A program made the translations under genes and the position numbers. A DNA stretch of 64,000 nt from contig NW_008805089.1 of the NCBI RefSeq assembly GCF_000004825.1, positions 1 through 64,000 on the forward strand, read 5' to 3'. Numbering within the stretch: position 1 is the stretch's first letter; each line of letters opens with the position of its first letter. Positions 37,201 through 47,511 of this stretch are shown here, piece after piece. This stretch comes from Heterostelium album PN500 (Eukaryota > Evosea > Eumycetozoa > Acytosteliales > Acytosteliaceae). The notes beneath the pieces are model-generated. The model was not told the origin of the DNA, did no database searches, and saw nothing but the letters and a program-made list of their open reading frames with translations.

Positions 37201-40200
37201 ACAACCTAAATTAATAACTTCTGGCAATCTTAGTAGTAGCATTCCAACCAATCCGACAATCATATTAAAAGATTTTGAAATATCTTATTTATTTGCAGTA
37301 CTTAAAAGGTAAATACTAGTAATTATTCAAATCTATTTGTCTAAATTTTTTATTAATGTTTTTATTTTTGTTTAGCAATTCTAAAACAGGATTTGGAAAG
37401 AATAATGTTCCAAAAGAATTCTTTGAATATGTGACTAATTTAGTGGTTAAAGATAGGAGATTTGCTGCATTGTATATGATACAGAGAGCAATCGATTGTC
37501 AAGAGTTTGAAAACTATCAAAACCTTATCAAAATGGATATTTCCAGTTTAGAAGAGAATTTCGAGAATGAAATTCCAGAGCACCATTTCATGGTAAAGAG
37601 TGCCTACATTACACCGACAAGAGTGATTCTAAATCTTCCAAGAATTCAACTTGGAAACAGATGTATCCGTCAGTTTCCTTCGGAGCGATTCATGTCGGTT
37701 CAATTCACAGAGGAGGATCTACAAATCCGTATTGAATATCAAGATTTCCTACTGCCATTCTATAGCCATATTCTGCTGAATGGTATCAACGTTCCAGAGA
37801 TGGGAACATTCTATTTCTTGGGTTCGAGTTCATCACAAGTCAGAAATTATCAATCGTGGTTCTATTGTGTAGAGGAGGGAGTAAATAAAGAGAGTCGTCT
37901 AAAGGAGATTCGTGAAGCGATGATTGGTAAAACCGATAGCAGTTGGTCAGCAAGAAAAGCATTGCGTGCAATGTCTCTTGTTTTTCCATCTACCATTCCA
38001 ACCATTAGAATTCCTCCACATGAATATCATGAAGGTTTAGATGATATAGTTAGAAATGATCATAACTTTACTGAAGGATGTGTAAGTAGCTTACTATTTT
38101 GTTTATTAAAAAATAATAAAAACTCAATATTAATATTAAACTGATAATTAATTACATTAGGGATATGTTGGTATTGAAACAGCAAGAGAAATAGCGATTG
38201 CTGGTAATTTCCCTCAGGATACTTCTGCCTATCAAATTAGAATCGGCGGTAATAAGGGAGTAGTCTCAGTTCATCATTCTATTAGACGTGGTATATATCT
38301 TAGGAAATCGATGAGAAAGTTCAATACAACTGATGAGCACGCTTACAATAGAACTCTTGAGGTGATAAGTGTCAGTAGTAAGAAAGCATGTAATCTCAAT
38401 CGTCAGATCATCAATTTGTTGGTTGGTCTCGGTGTGCTGGATGGATTCTTCTTGTCGCTGCAACAAGCTGCTCTCGATAAACTTGCTCACATTTTCAATG
38501 ATGAATCGGTACGTCGACATATTATGCATGAACTATCGAGTATCGATGAAGCATTTGATGAACTCGATTTAGCTGCCAACGATCCATTGATTTGCTCATC
38601 TCTCCAATTGTGTTATCTAAAGAAACTCGATCAAATCAAAGATAAATGTATGATAGAAATCGATTCTGCTCGGACAGTTCTTGGCGTCTCAGATGAATCT
38701 GGAATTCTTGGTCCTGACGAAGTATTCCTACAAATCTCAATTGATGAGGAGGATGGTCATATCTCGAGAAAAGTAATTACAGGCCAAGTGTTTGTTTGTA
38801 AGAATCCTTGTTTGCATCCAGGTGATATCAGAGTGCTGACAGCTGTCGATGTACCAGAACTCAGAAATTGCTATGTTGATGTGATTGCATTCTCTCAGAA
38901 CGGTGAAGTCCCTAATTTCAAACAGTGCTCAGGTAGTGATTTGGACGGAGATCGTTACTTTGTTGGTTTTGACCAGACCATGGTTAAATTTATCACTCCC
39001 GAGCCACCTTTTCTCGGAGATGAGTCAGCCAATACCAAAGTGGAACCACCATACGATGGATCTCACAAACAGTTGGTTAAACAATACATTACCAATATTA
39101 CACGTGGTTCACTTGGAAAGATTGCACTCAGTCATCTGGCGATTTGTGACAAGTTCTCACCGACTCATCCACTAGCCATTGAGCTTGCCATCCAACATTT
39201 CATTGAGGTCGATGCATTCAAAACTGGAGTTAACGGTAAGGTACCAGATATAGTAAAGAAACATCTTAATTATTTCAAGTTGTATCCAAACTTTATGGAG
39301 AGTTCAATGCCAAAGAAAAACTATTGGGTCTCGCACAAAATCTTGGGAAAACTTTACCAAATCTCAGTACCACTTAAAGCCATTCCCAGATACATTCCTG
39401 ACACCTTTGTTGATGAAGGACTTCTTGTGGATGGATATCAAGAGTACTTGGCCGATGCCAAGAAAACTTATACTCGTTATAAGTTTGCAATCAATTCTCT
39501 GTTGACCAGATATGATATTGATCGTGAGGAGGATATCATTATTGAATTCATCAAAGAGACAATCAACTCGATGCGTTACACCAAGTTGATTATTGATGAA
39601 CTAAAGAAATCCTATCACGAAATTCAAGATTCATTTAGAGATGAATTCATTAGAGTATTTCCTGGAAAGGATGTTGACGAGAAGAAACGTTTCAATAGTG
39701 AAGCAATACAAAAAAAGGTGTCTGCATGGTACAAGGTAGCATATTCCGATGTTGAAAATGATAAAACTCTCACTTTCTATTGGATTGTCAAGCAATATCA
39801 ACCGAAACGTAGTATAAAGACTGGTCATGAACAGCCAGATCACCTATCGACATCGATCATCAAATATCTTGGTGATCACCAGACCGATTTACTAAAAGGT
39901 TATTCTGAGCGTATCATTATGGTGACGGATCTTCTCAAATTACTAAGCCAATCGAGTTTGTTTGAAAATGTCCAAATTCACTTGTTTGGATCGTCGTCCA
40001 TGTTGTTGTTTGATCCTTTGTTTTCAGATCTGGATCTCTACATTCAAGATACTATGGATCGATTCAAAGGTGATAGAGATGCGCTATTTCTTCACTTGGA
40101 AAGTGCCCTCAGAAAGCATGAATCAAACGCAGAGTCAATCGAATATATCTCTGACACTGCAGTACCAATTGTAAAGTTCCAACTCAACAAGATCGATTGT

Positions 40201-42348
40201 GATATTTCTGCGGATTTCAACGGAATCGCAAAGACAGCAATGGTTTGCAATCTCTATTCGAAGCATCCATACATTCTTCCGATCATGCATATTGTTGTCC
40301 GATGGGGTAGAGAAACAGGTATCATCACTCACCACATTCAGAAATCCAAAGCTAGAAACTTAAAGACATGGTCATTGATATGGATGGTAATTCACTATTT
40401 TAAATCAGAGAGGATCATTGATGAAATTCAAGTCAAGAACAAAATTGAGAACAAGAGCGTCGATTGGTTCTCCCAGATTCTTGTTGAGGCTTCAAAGACG
40501 CACAGCTGTTTCTTGGCACAATATTTGATTGGATTCTTCAAGTTTTATTCGAACCGACTTGCCCAGGCATTGAATAACAAAGAATCATTTGTACTGACAT
40601 GTCCACTCGATCTTCCAAATGTACCATCGTTTGTTTTCAATGACAGTCCTGATAGTTTCAACGATCAATATCTCTTTGATATTTTCAATGTTGGGTATCA
40701 CACTCTTAGCTCAAGTCCTGGTATTCCAGAGTTTTTGAAACGTTGTCAATATGACAGGAGTAAAGTTATCAATCTAGATAAAATCATGTCTCGACATGTT
40801 TCAGGAAGTGAAGAGTATCTCGAGAGTAAGATACAAGCGCTAACCAATGCTAAACTGGAAATTCAGCCGTCGAAAAGAGGATGCCTTCAAGTGAAAATCA
40901 ATGGTGAACCTCATGAAATTCATATGGCAATCGAAGAGCTCTATAGAACTTCTATGGATATCACTTCACTACCATTCCACAGTGGAAAGAATCATGTACC
41001 AGGTGGAGGCACTGTTCTTTTGTTCAAAGGATGTAACACCATTTCCGATCAAATCAAATTTGTGAAATTCCAGAAGGACAGATCATTTAATATCCAACAC
41101 TCAATGAGACATCCAAAGATGATGCCGTTACTCAAGCATTTGAATCTTTCCAATCAGTACAAAGGAGCCAAACTAGAGTTTACCAAAACCATCTTGAATC
41201 AACTGGATATTTGTCATAAATATGTAGACGAGCAACGCTTTGGTCAAAAGAAGGTATTTGTTCGTTTTGGAAATATCTATTTATTCAATTGTCCACACGA
41301 AGGTGCAGAGTTTACCATCACCGAACTCCAAAAAGCGATTTCCAAGACAAAGAAAAGGAATTTCCAGTTGAAGCAAAAAGAGATTAGAGAAAAGAGTAAA
41401 AAGAAAGAGAAGGAGGAGAAAGAACAGAAGGGAAATGATGATGAAAATCAAACTCAGGTTTTCAATAAGAAATACAAAACCACAAGAACAGTAGAGAAGC
41501 AAAACAAACCTAATAGCCATATTCCAAAGAGTGCCTTCTTTACCAATTGTTCTGGTAGAGATGACCAAACGATATGTGGAATCTTTGAGAGTATGGGATG
41601 GACAATCACTCAGCTGAGCGCTGAAGATCAATTTGATAGTGATACTTACACACTTTGCTGTAATATGAATTCACGAGAGATTCCAGAATTCAAAGTTGGT
41701 GTCAACTCGAATCTAGAACCACCAAACAATCTCAAAAATATTGGTTTGAATTGGTTCGTTTGTGATTTGACAGAGTCTGACCACTCAAACCCACATATGC
41801 TGGATATCCGATACTGTATTCAATCCAAAAAGCATTACCAACAAGAAGCTACCGTTGCAACTGACCAAGCATACTACGAGTACATCACTCGAAAGATTGT
41901 AAAACCGAGACCACCTTCAAACAGTAGTTCTTCCGATCATCAAATGGCACCAATCATCATTCTTGATGATTTCATTGGCAACGTTTACCTAATTAGACAT
42001 CACAAGAACATCAAGTGTTATGTTCCTCCTGCTGATCACCCACTCTCCAAATATAAATTGAATGCACAAATCCATGAAATCGTAGAGTATAGAAACAATG
42101 GTTCTTTTTATGGAACAAAGTATGAGTTGGAACTTTCATGTGAACTGCCATCTCCTTTAGATACATGTGAATTTACATCTATTTTTTGGTATATATAAAT
42201 ATATAACTCTATTTTATTTTTTTTATAGATTACAATATTAATATTTAAACACCAAATTTATAGGGAGAGTGGATTAAAAGTTTTACATCGATTAAATAAC
42301 ACAGAGATATTAGAAACTCTTACAAAGAAGAATATTATTGTATTATAA
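34250..42348 (+). CDS. Helicase - RNA-dependent RNA polymerase - nucleotidyltransferase fusion protein (RNA silencing)
   Basis: Four exons (34250..37308, 37376..38081, 38161..42188, 42264..42348) join in frame to 2625 residues. Order of parts: a Cys-rich module (C16, C21, C73, C76); a Dicer/RIG-I-class helicase with PTGLGKT (208-214), DEVH (322-325), LGLSASP, TSVLEEGIDV and QRRGRAR (645-651); a cellular RdRP with the catalytic DLDGD (1515-1519) in CSGSDLDGDRYFVGFD; and a Cid1-like nucleotidyltransferase with LFGSSSMLLFDPLFSDLDLY (D1878, D1880) and DCDISADF (D1936), followed by the helical PAP/TUTase core. About 600 further residues include a KH-like stretch and a Lys/Glu-rich helix. Such polymerases make double-stranded RNA from silenced transcripts. 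Dictyostelium Rrp proteins are known to carry the helicase, and the appended nucleotidyltransferase is the striking part. RdRP and nucleotidyltransferase share exon 3, so the fusion does not rest on predicted splicing. The ATG at 34250 is the first in frame. Confidence 0.93.
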
Positions 42349-42403
42349 ATAAAATACTTTTTTTTTTTAAATTTTATTGAGTTTTATTATATGTTATATA
42401 TTT

Positions 42404-44250
42404 CTAAGCATTTTCATTTAAATTTATTGTAATGTGTTCACCACCATCTTCGTCAGAACTACTGGCTTCGTCATCAATGACAAATTTCGAGAACTTTTGT
42501 GTCATCTCCACTTCTGATATAGATTGTACTCGTTCGTATTGATCTTCTTTGATCTTGAATCTCCATACCAAGAAACTTATAACAAATGACCAACAATCGA
42601 AACTCCAATTATTGGCATAAAGATCCAATTGGTTTTGTCTTTATCTTCCTCCGCTGGAACCACATTTTTTTCATCTTTTTGGAAAACAAACATTTCATTT
42701 GCTCCAAAGTCAATTGGGAATCCATTGATCTTGACCAAGAGTTCTCTTTGACCTTCTTCTGATTCTGGTTTAATGAATTTGATTAAAGTATCTGAATGGT
42801 AGGTAATATTACATGGTACATAATCAACTTTGATTTCTAAATTAGATTTAGAAACATCTCCAAAGTATGTTCCAAAGATGTCGACCTCTCCATTTCTTAA
42901 ATCGCTGATCGAAGTAATATTAGGTGAGTTGATTGTAATATTACCATATGAATAAAATGTTTCATATTCATTAATTTTGATAATAATTGAGGTGTTGATT
43001 AAACTATTAACTCCTGGTTGTTGATTTAAATAAAAAGGAGCTATATTTGCATAAAGTAAAGTACCATTATTTGACAATGTGGTATTTACAGTACAATTCA
43101 AATCTCCAAAAGTAATTGAAATGTTGGTGCTATTTTTAAGATATAAAAATAAACCATGGATTTCCATCAAACCACCATGAACACTATTATCTATATTCAC
43201 TTTAATATCTTTGAAAGTGGGAACTTTAAAATTTAAATATTAGAATTAATAAAAACAAAGAAAATACATTTAATTTTACAATATATATTTACCAATAGAT
43301 AAATTGTAAAGATTTGATTCAACATTATTAACTTTGAGTTTAACTGGGTGAATTCCATATTGAACAGAGGTCAGGAAATCTGAATCCACATTGGAAGTTA
43401 CTTGTACATGAATTTTATTTAATGAAATATTTTTCATCACAATATCTCCAATTTCAACTACAATCCATTCATCGTTGGCAGAAAAACTACTACCATCTAC
43501 AATTAAACTAGAGTTTTCGAAATATGCACCCGTAATATTGGGTTCTATTATTTTATTTATTAGTATCATACATTAAGATCTAATTTATTTATTTTTATTT
43601 TTTAACTTACCAAGAAAAGAATAATTAAAATGAAATTGTGAATCTCTAACTTTAAAAATTATATCCAAATCTCTATTTTGAATAATATCTGATGAATATG
43701 AATAATAAAAAATATTCCTTGTTGAATTATTATTTTGATCTTTAAATTTCTTATCTTCGGAAACTATTAATGAATTTGGTGAGTTATTAACAATCTGAAG
43801 GTACTCTCCAATGACTGTTATGGTTCCTCCTTCTGTTGGAACTCTTGAAATCGATGAAACAATCACTGGATTCCAAAAGAAATCCTGTGTGTCTTTTTTC
43901 TTTTTTCCAAAAACTCTAATCAATCCTCTAAACACTATATCATCTGTAATGGTAATGTTCAAACTATTATCCTCCATCACTTGATAGGCTATATTTTTAA
44001 ATTCACCCAAAGCCAACTTTCCCCAACTAGTCTCCAAAGCACTAACCTTCTGAACAGTATCAACCGTTACATTCGAAACAATCGCATATCCATCATAATA
44101 TTTTACAAAATTTTCATTTCCATTTTTTAATTCCACTAATAATTTTTTAAAAAGTATTAATATTTTTATTAAAACAACTAAATATTTACATTACTTACAA
44201 GAAAAAATAGAATTAAAACTTAGAAAAATAAATATTATCAATAAAAACAT
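42404..44250 (-). pseudogene. IPT/TIG-domain type I membrane protein with a single frame break
   Basis: Four exons, complement(42404..43223, 43293..43544, 43611..44135, 44199..44250), encode a signal peptide (MFLLIIFIFLSFNSIFS), an N-glycosylation-rich ectodomain with three IPT/TIG-like modules (PVIVSSISRVPTEGGTITVI, EPNITGAYFENSSLIVDGSS, SPNITSISDLRNGEVDIFGT), a transmembrane helix and an acidic Ser-rich tail of about 60 residues. The exons sum to 1649 nt, one base short of a multiple of three: the frame breaks inside the transmembrane segment near 42585, between IIGVSIVG and SFVISFLVWRF. Both sides are otherwise clean, so this is either a very recent inactivation or a base lost in the assembly. 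Intact it would be about 549 residues. IPT/TIG membrane proteins of dictyostelids include the Tgr allorecognition and adhesion proteins, but this protein is shorter and its role is unknown. Confidence 0.75.
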
Positions 44251-45084
44251 ATTACTAATAATTAATAAACATAAAATTAAAAATTTTAACAAAGATATAT
44301 AAAAGAATGGACACTGATATATATATTTAAAATTTTATTTGAAAGAGAAATTTAATAAATTAAATAATAATAACAATAATTTAATAAAAACTATGATAAA
44401 GTCTCCTAAAAATAAAAATAAAAATAAACTAATAAATTTAAAATAGTCCAAAATTCTTTTTCTCTAATATAAATATTAATTGAAAATCCTAACACACTAC
44501 AATCCACACCACAAATTCTCAAAACATCATCACACAATTTTAAGTGTGTGTGTGTGTTTTTCATGTTTTTTTGAGTGTCAATTTAAAATTACTAGTTTTT
44601 TAATATTGGTTGGTAGTTTAACACGTGTGTGTTGTAAGACAGAATAAATATTATCAAGCAAAGATTAGTTTTTTTTTTTTTTTAACATGTTAACTTTTTT
44701 GAGATTGTTGACTGGTTATAATTAAACCGGTTAATTGTGTGATTGATTGAAATGCTATTATAGGAAATAAACAAAAAAACTTAAATCAACCATTTGCTAA
44801 ATAAAATAATTAAATTTAATAAACGAATAAGTTAAAAATAGTTTTAAATTAATAACTTTGTAATCTAGCAAACCTTATATCAATCTAAATTTGTTGATAA
44901 TGATAAATATAATGAATGTTTTATTTTAGATAAAGAAAGAGTGTGCATGGTTTAAAGTGATTTAATCAGGTGATTTTAATCTAAGTTTTTTTTTTTTTGT
45001 TGTTAAAACCAGATGGGTTATTATAATGATGATTATAAAGATGATGATGTTGTTGTTGATGATGATGATGATGATGATGATGGT
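44251..45084. other. Spacer between the IPT/TIG and F-box/LRR genes
   Basis: Holds the promoter of the IPT/TIG gene and the 3' flank of the F-box/LRR gene. Noted elements are an inverted G-box-like CCACACCACA at about 44503-44512, a (GT)n run near 44545, a near-palindrome around AACCGGTTAA at about 44725-44734, and a (GAT)n run near 45041-45081. No gene is visible. Confidence 0.5.
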
Positions 45085-46989
45085 TTAAAAAACTCTGTAA
45101 AGTGTACGAACGAGATATTCAAGATTCTGTTTTACTTTTTTGGAAAGGATCAATTCGAATGACTTGGGAATTGTCATGTTGAAGAATCGTACTTGAATAA
45201 AGAGTAGTGTTTGATTGATCTCGAGTGCTGAGCTAAGCTTGTTGAATGCCTGGATGGAGAATTCATAGTCGCGGATTACAAGTAGTCTTAGCGACTGGTT
45301 GTTTTGAATCGCCGAGTAGAAAGGATCGAGCTGGAATTCAATCGGTTGTTTATTGGGATGTTGGTTGACCCAGTAGTTCAGTTTGAAACTGGTGAGTAGC
45401 TGTGTCTCGCCGATGTACTTTGAGAGCTCAGGCAGACAACCGGTGCCCAGCGAGTAAATCGAAATCGATGTCAAATGTGAAAACAGTCTCACGAAATTGA
45501 TGGTGTACTTTGGGTTGGTCTGGTGCAGTTTGAGATGTTGGAGAGTGCTGGGAAGTGCACCCTGTTGGTGGATGGACTCACCGATGTGGATGTTGGAGGT
45601 GCTATTGTTGTTGTTGATGGAGAGTGTCAGTTTGCGAATCAGTGGTTTCCTTCGAACGAGATCGATCCACTCATTGTGGTTGTTGGTCTGCTCCTGGATG
45701 GAGAGTTCAGTGATGTTTGGTGAGAGCTCGACAAAGCTGACCAGCGACAAGTGGTAACTACGCTGATGCTGAAGCTCTTGCTGCGTAGGTTTACAGCGAA
45801 CATTGAATTTGAAGTGAGTCAATCGCGGGAATGAGTTGGTCAGTCTCGAGAAATCAATGTACGATCGAGTGGAGATCTCCAGTCTCACCAAGGAGTGTGA
45901 GACAACCGTTGATAGCTGATGTAGGAATGGTTCAATTGTATTTTCATTCTCATTCATTTGGAAAGAAAGACTTTCAAGATTCGGTGCTCTTTCCTGGATG
46001 ATCTCAAGCAGTGAATTCAAATCGACACCATAACACTGTAGATTGAGTGTTTTGATTTGTTGTTGTTGTTGCTGTTGTAGCTGCTGTTGGGTGGATGGCG
46101 AGGATATCAAGCTGCCATTCAAAACTATTGGTTGTCTTAATGAATTAATTAAATCGGCACATGAAACATGGCTGTAAACACTTAGATTATTCAATGACGA
46201 GAAATATCTCCAATCGATCCGCAGTCGATCGAATAGAGCGCGATCGTACATACTGATCTTTATTGATTTCACTGTGGCATACAGTTGTTTCAGTTCCGTG
46301 TCATTTGGTAGAGAAACCTCAAGATGAAATCCTTTACCAACAACTACTCCTCCCACTCCTCCTTTCTTGCTATTATTAGTATTGTTATAATACAACTTTT
46401 TTAAAGATGATCCTGTTATTATTGTATTATTACCACTACTACTACCACTGCTAATGTTGTTGTTATATATTTGATTGTTATTAGTGTTGTTAGTGTTGTT
46501 GGTGGTGTTGGTGGTGGTACTTCCATCTGCAGAGGTGCAGAGTGATAATGTATCGAGAGTTGGCCATAGTGCGAATCTAGACTGACTTTGATCGAGCCAC
46601 TCTCTAATCGAATGAAGACTAATAGCTTTCAGTGAGAGCATTTGTGGAATCTCTTCTACGACCATACCGAACCAACGTCTACAAACAAGAGTCAATCTTA
46701 GTTTCCATACAATAGGTGTATATTTACGATCGAACAACACTGTCTTTACTATTTCCTTTTCAATATACAGTGGTAGAATATTGGAACTTGGTGAGCATCT
46801 ACCACTAACAACCCCATTTCTATTTTCTATACTATTATTATTACTATCAATACTAATAATGTTGTTGTTATTGGAGTTGGTGTTTGTTTTGACCAAAGGT
46901 ATTGGATGGTGATCATTTGCTATTGCAGCCGCAGTTACACCACTATTATTGAACATCCTACTATGACCTCTATCATCTACAGCCAACAT
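45085..46989 (-). CDS. F-box-like / leucine-rich repeat protein
   Basis: A single exon of 634 residues. After a disordered Asn-rich start, residues about 70-110 (ILPLYIEKEIVKTVLFDR, then LRLTLVCRRWFGMVVEEIPQ) match the helical F-box pattern that binds SKP1, so the protein may recruit substrates to an SCF ubiquitin ligase. The rest shows irregular leucine-rich repeats (LESLSFQMNENENT, LTHFKFNV, ITELSIQEQ, LQHLKLHQTN, LLVIRDYEFS) that would form the substrate-binding solenoid, interrupted by Thr/Asn and Gln runs. Related dictyostelid proteins form a large family. The pseudogene at 32795-33735 appears to belong to it. The substrate is unknown. Confidence 0.75.
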   Translation of the reverse strand: MLAVDDRGHSRMFNNSGVTAAAIANDHHPIPLVKTNTNSNNNNIISIDSNNNSIENRNGVVSGRCSPSSNILPLYIEKEIVKTVLFDRKYTPIVWKLRLTLVCRRWFGMVVEEIPQMLSLKAISLHSIREWLDQSQSRFALWPTLDTLSLCTSADGSTTTNTTNNTNNTNNNQIYNNNISSGSSSGNNTIITGSSLKKLYYNNTNNSKKGGVGGVVVGKGFHLEVSLPNDTELKQLYATVKSIKISMYDRALFDRLRIDWRYFSSLNNLSVYSHVSCADLINSLRQPIVLNGSLISSPSTQQQLQQQQQQQIKTLNLQCYGVDLNSLLEIIQERAPNLESLSFQMNENENTIEPFLHQLSTVVSHSLVRLEISTRSYIDFSRLTNSFPRLTHFKFNVRCKPTQQELQHQRSYHLSLVSFVELSPNITELSIQEQTNNHNEWIDLVRRKPLIRKLTLSINNNNSTSNIHIGESIHQQGALPSTLQHLKLHQTNPKYTINFVRLFSHLTSISIYSLGTGCLPELSKYIGETQLLTSFKLNYWVNQHPNKQPIEFQLDPFYSAIQNNQSLRLLVIRDYEFSIQAFNKLSSALEINQTLLFIQVRFFNMTIPKSFELILSKKVKQNLEYLVRTLYRVF

Positions 46990-47511
46990 CTATCTATCTT
47001 TTATCTTTTATAATATAACAAAAAAACAATTAAACAATTAAATATATATATATATATAAATATAATGATAAAGTTATTTATTTACAAATTTACAAAACTT
47101 AATTTAACTATATACAAACAATTAACAAAATATACAAAAAAAACAATATATATGATCTATAAAAATTTAAGTGTTCATTACAAAGAATAATATCTATGTT
47201 ATACAATTAATTCAATGTGATAAATAAAATGAAAATTAATTTTAATGAAAAATTTAATTTAATTTAAAAAAAGTGTTGATCTACCCAGTGACATGGGGGG
47301 GAAACAGCACAAATAAGTGTTTTTTTGATGATCATAGAAATTACTTGTCAAGTTATTTACTATTATACTTATACCAAACATAAAAGTTTATCAAAAATGA
47401 ACGAAATATATTTTTATTTGATCAAAAAATTAGTTTGTTAGGTTTAAATTAAAAAAAAAGGAATATATATATTTATGTATTTTTTTGTTTGTTTTTTTTT
47501 TATTTGATGGT
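46990..47511. other. Spacer between the F-box/LRR and Roco genes
   Basis: AT-rich sequence with a (TA)n tract at 47042-47058 and a G8-A3 run near 47295-47304 that stands out in this base composition. It combines the promoter of the F-box/LRR gene with the 3' flank of the Roco gene. No gene is seen. Confidence 0.5.

Noticed and set aside
38161-39700. Viral origin of the RNA-dependent RNA polymerase
   Set aside because: The DLDGD catalytic motif and flanking SGSDLDGDRYFV belong to the cellular (RNAi) RdRP class, distinct from viral right-hand RdRPs, and the gene has host introns.
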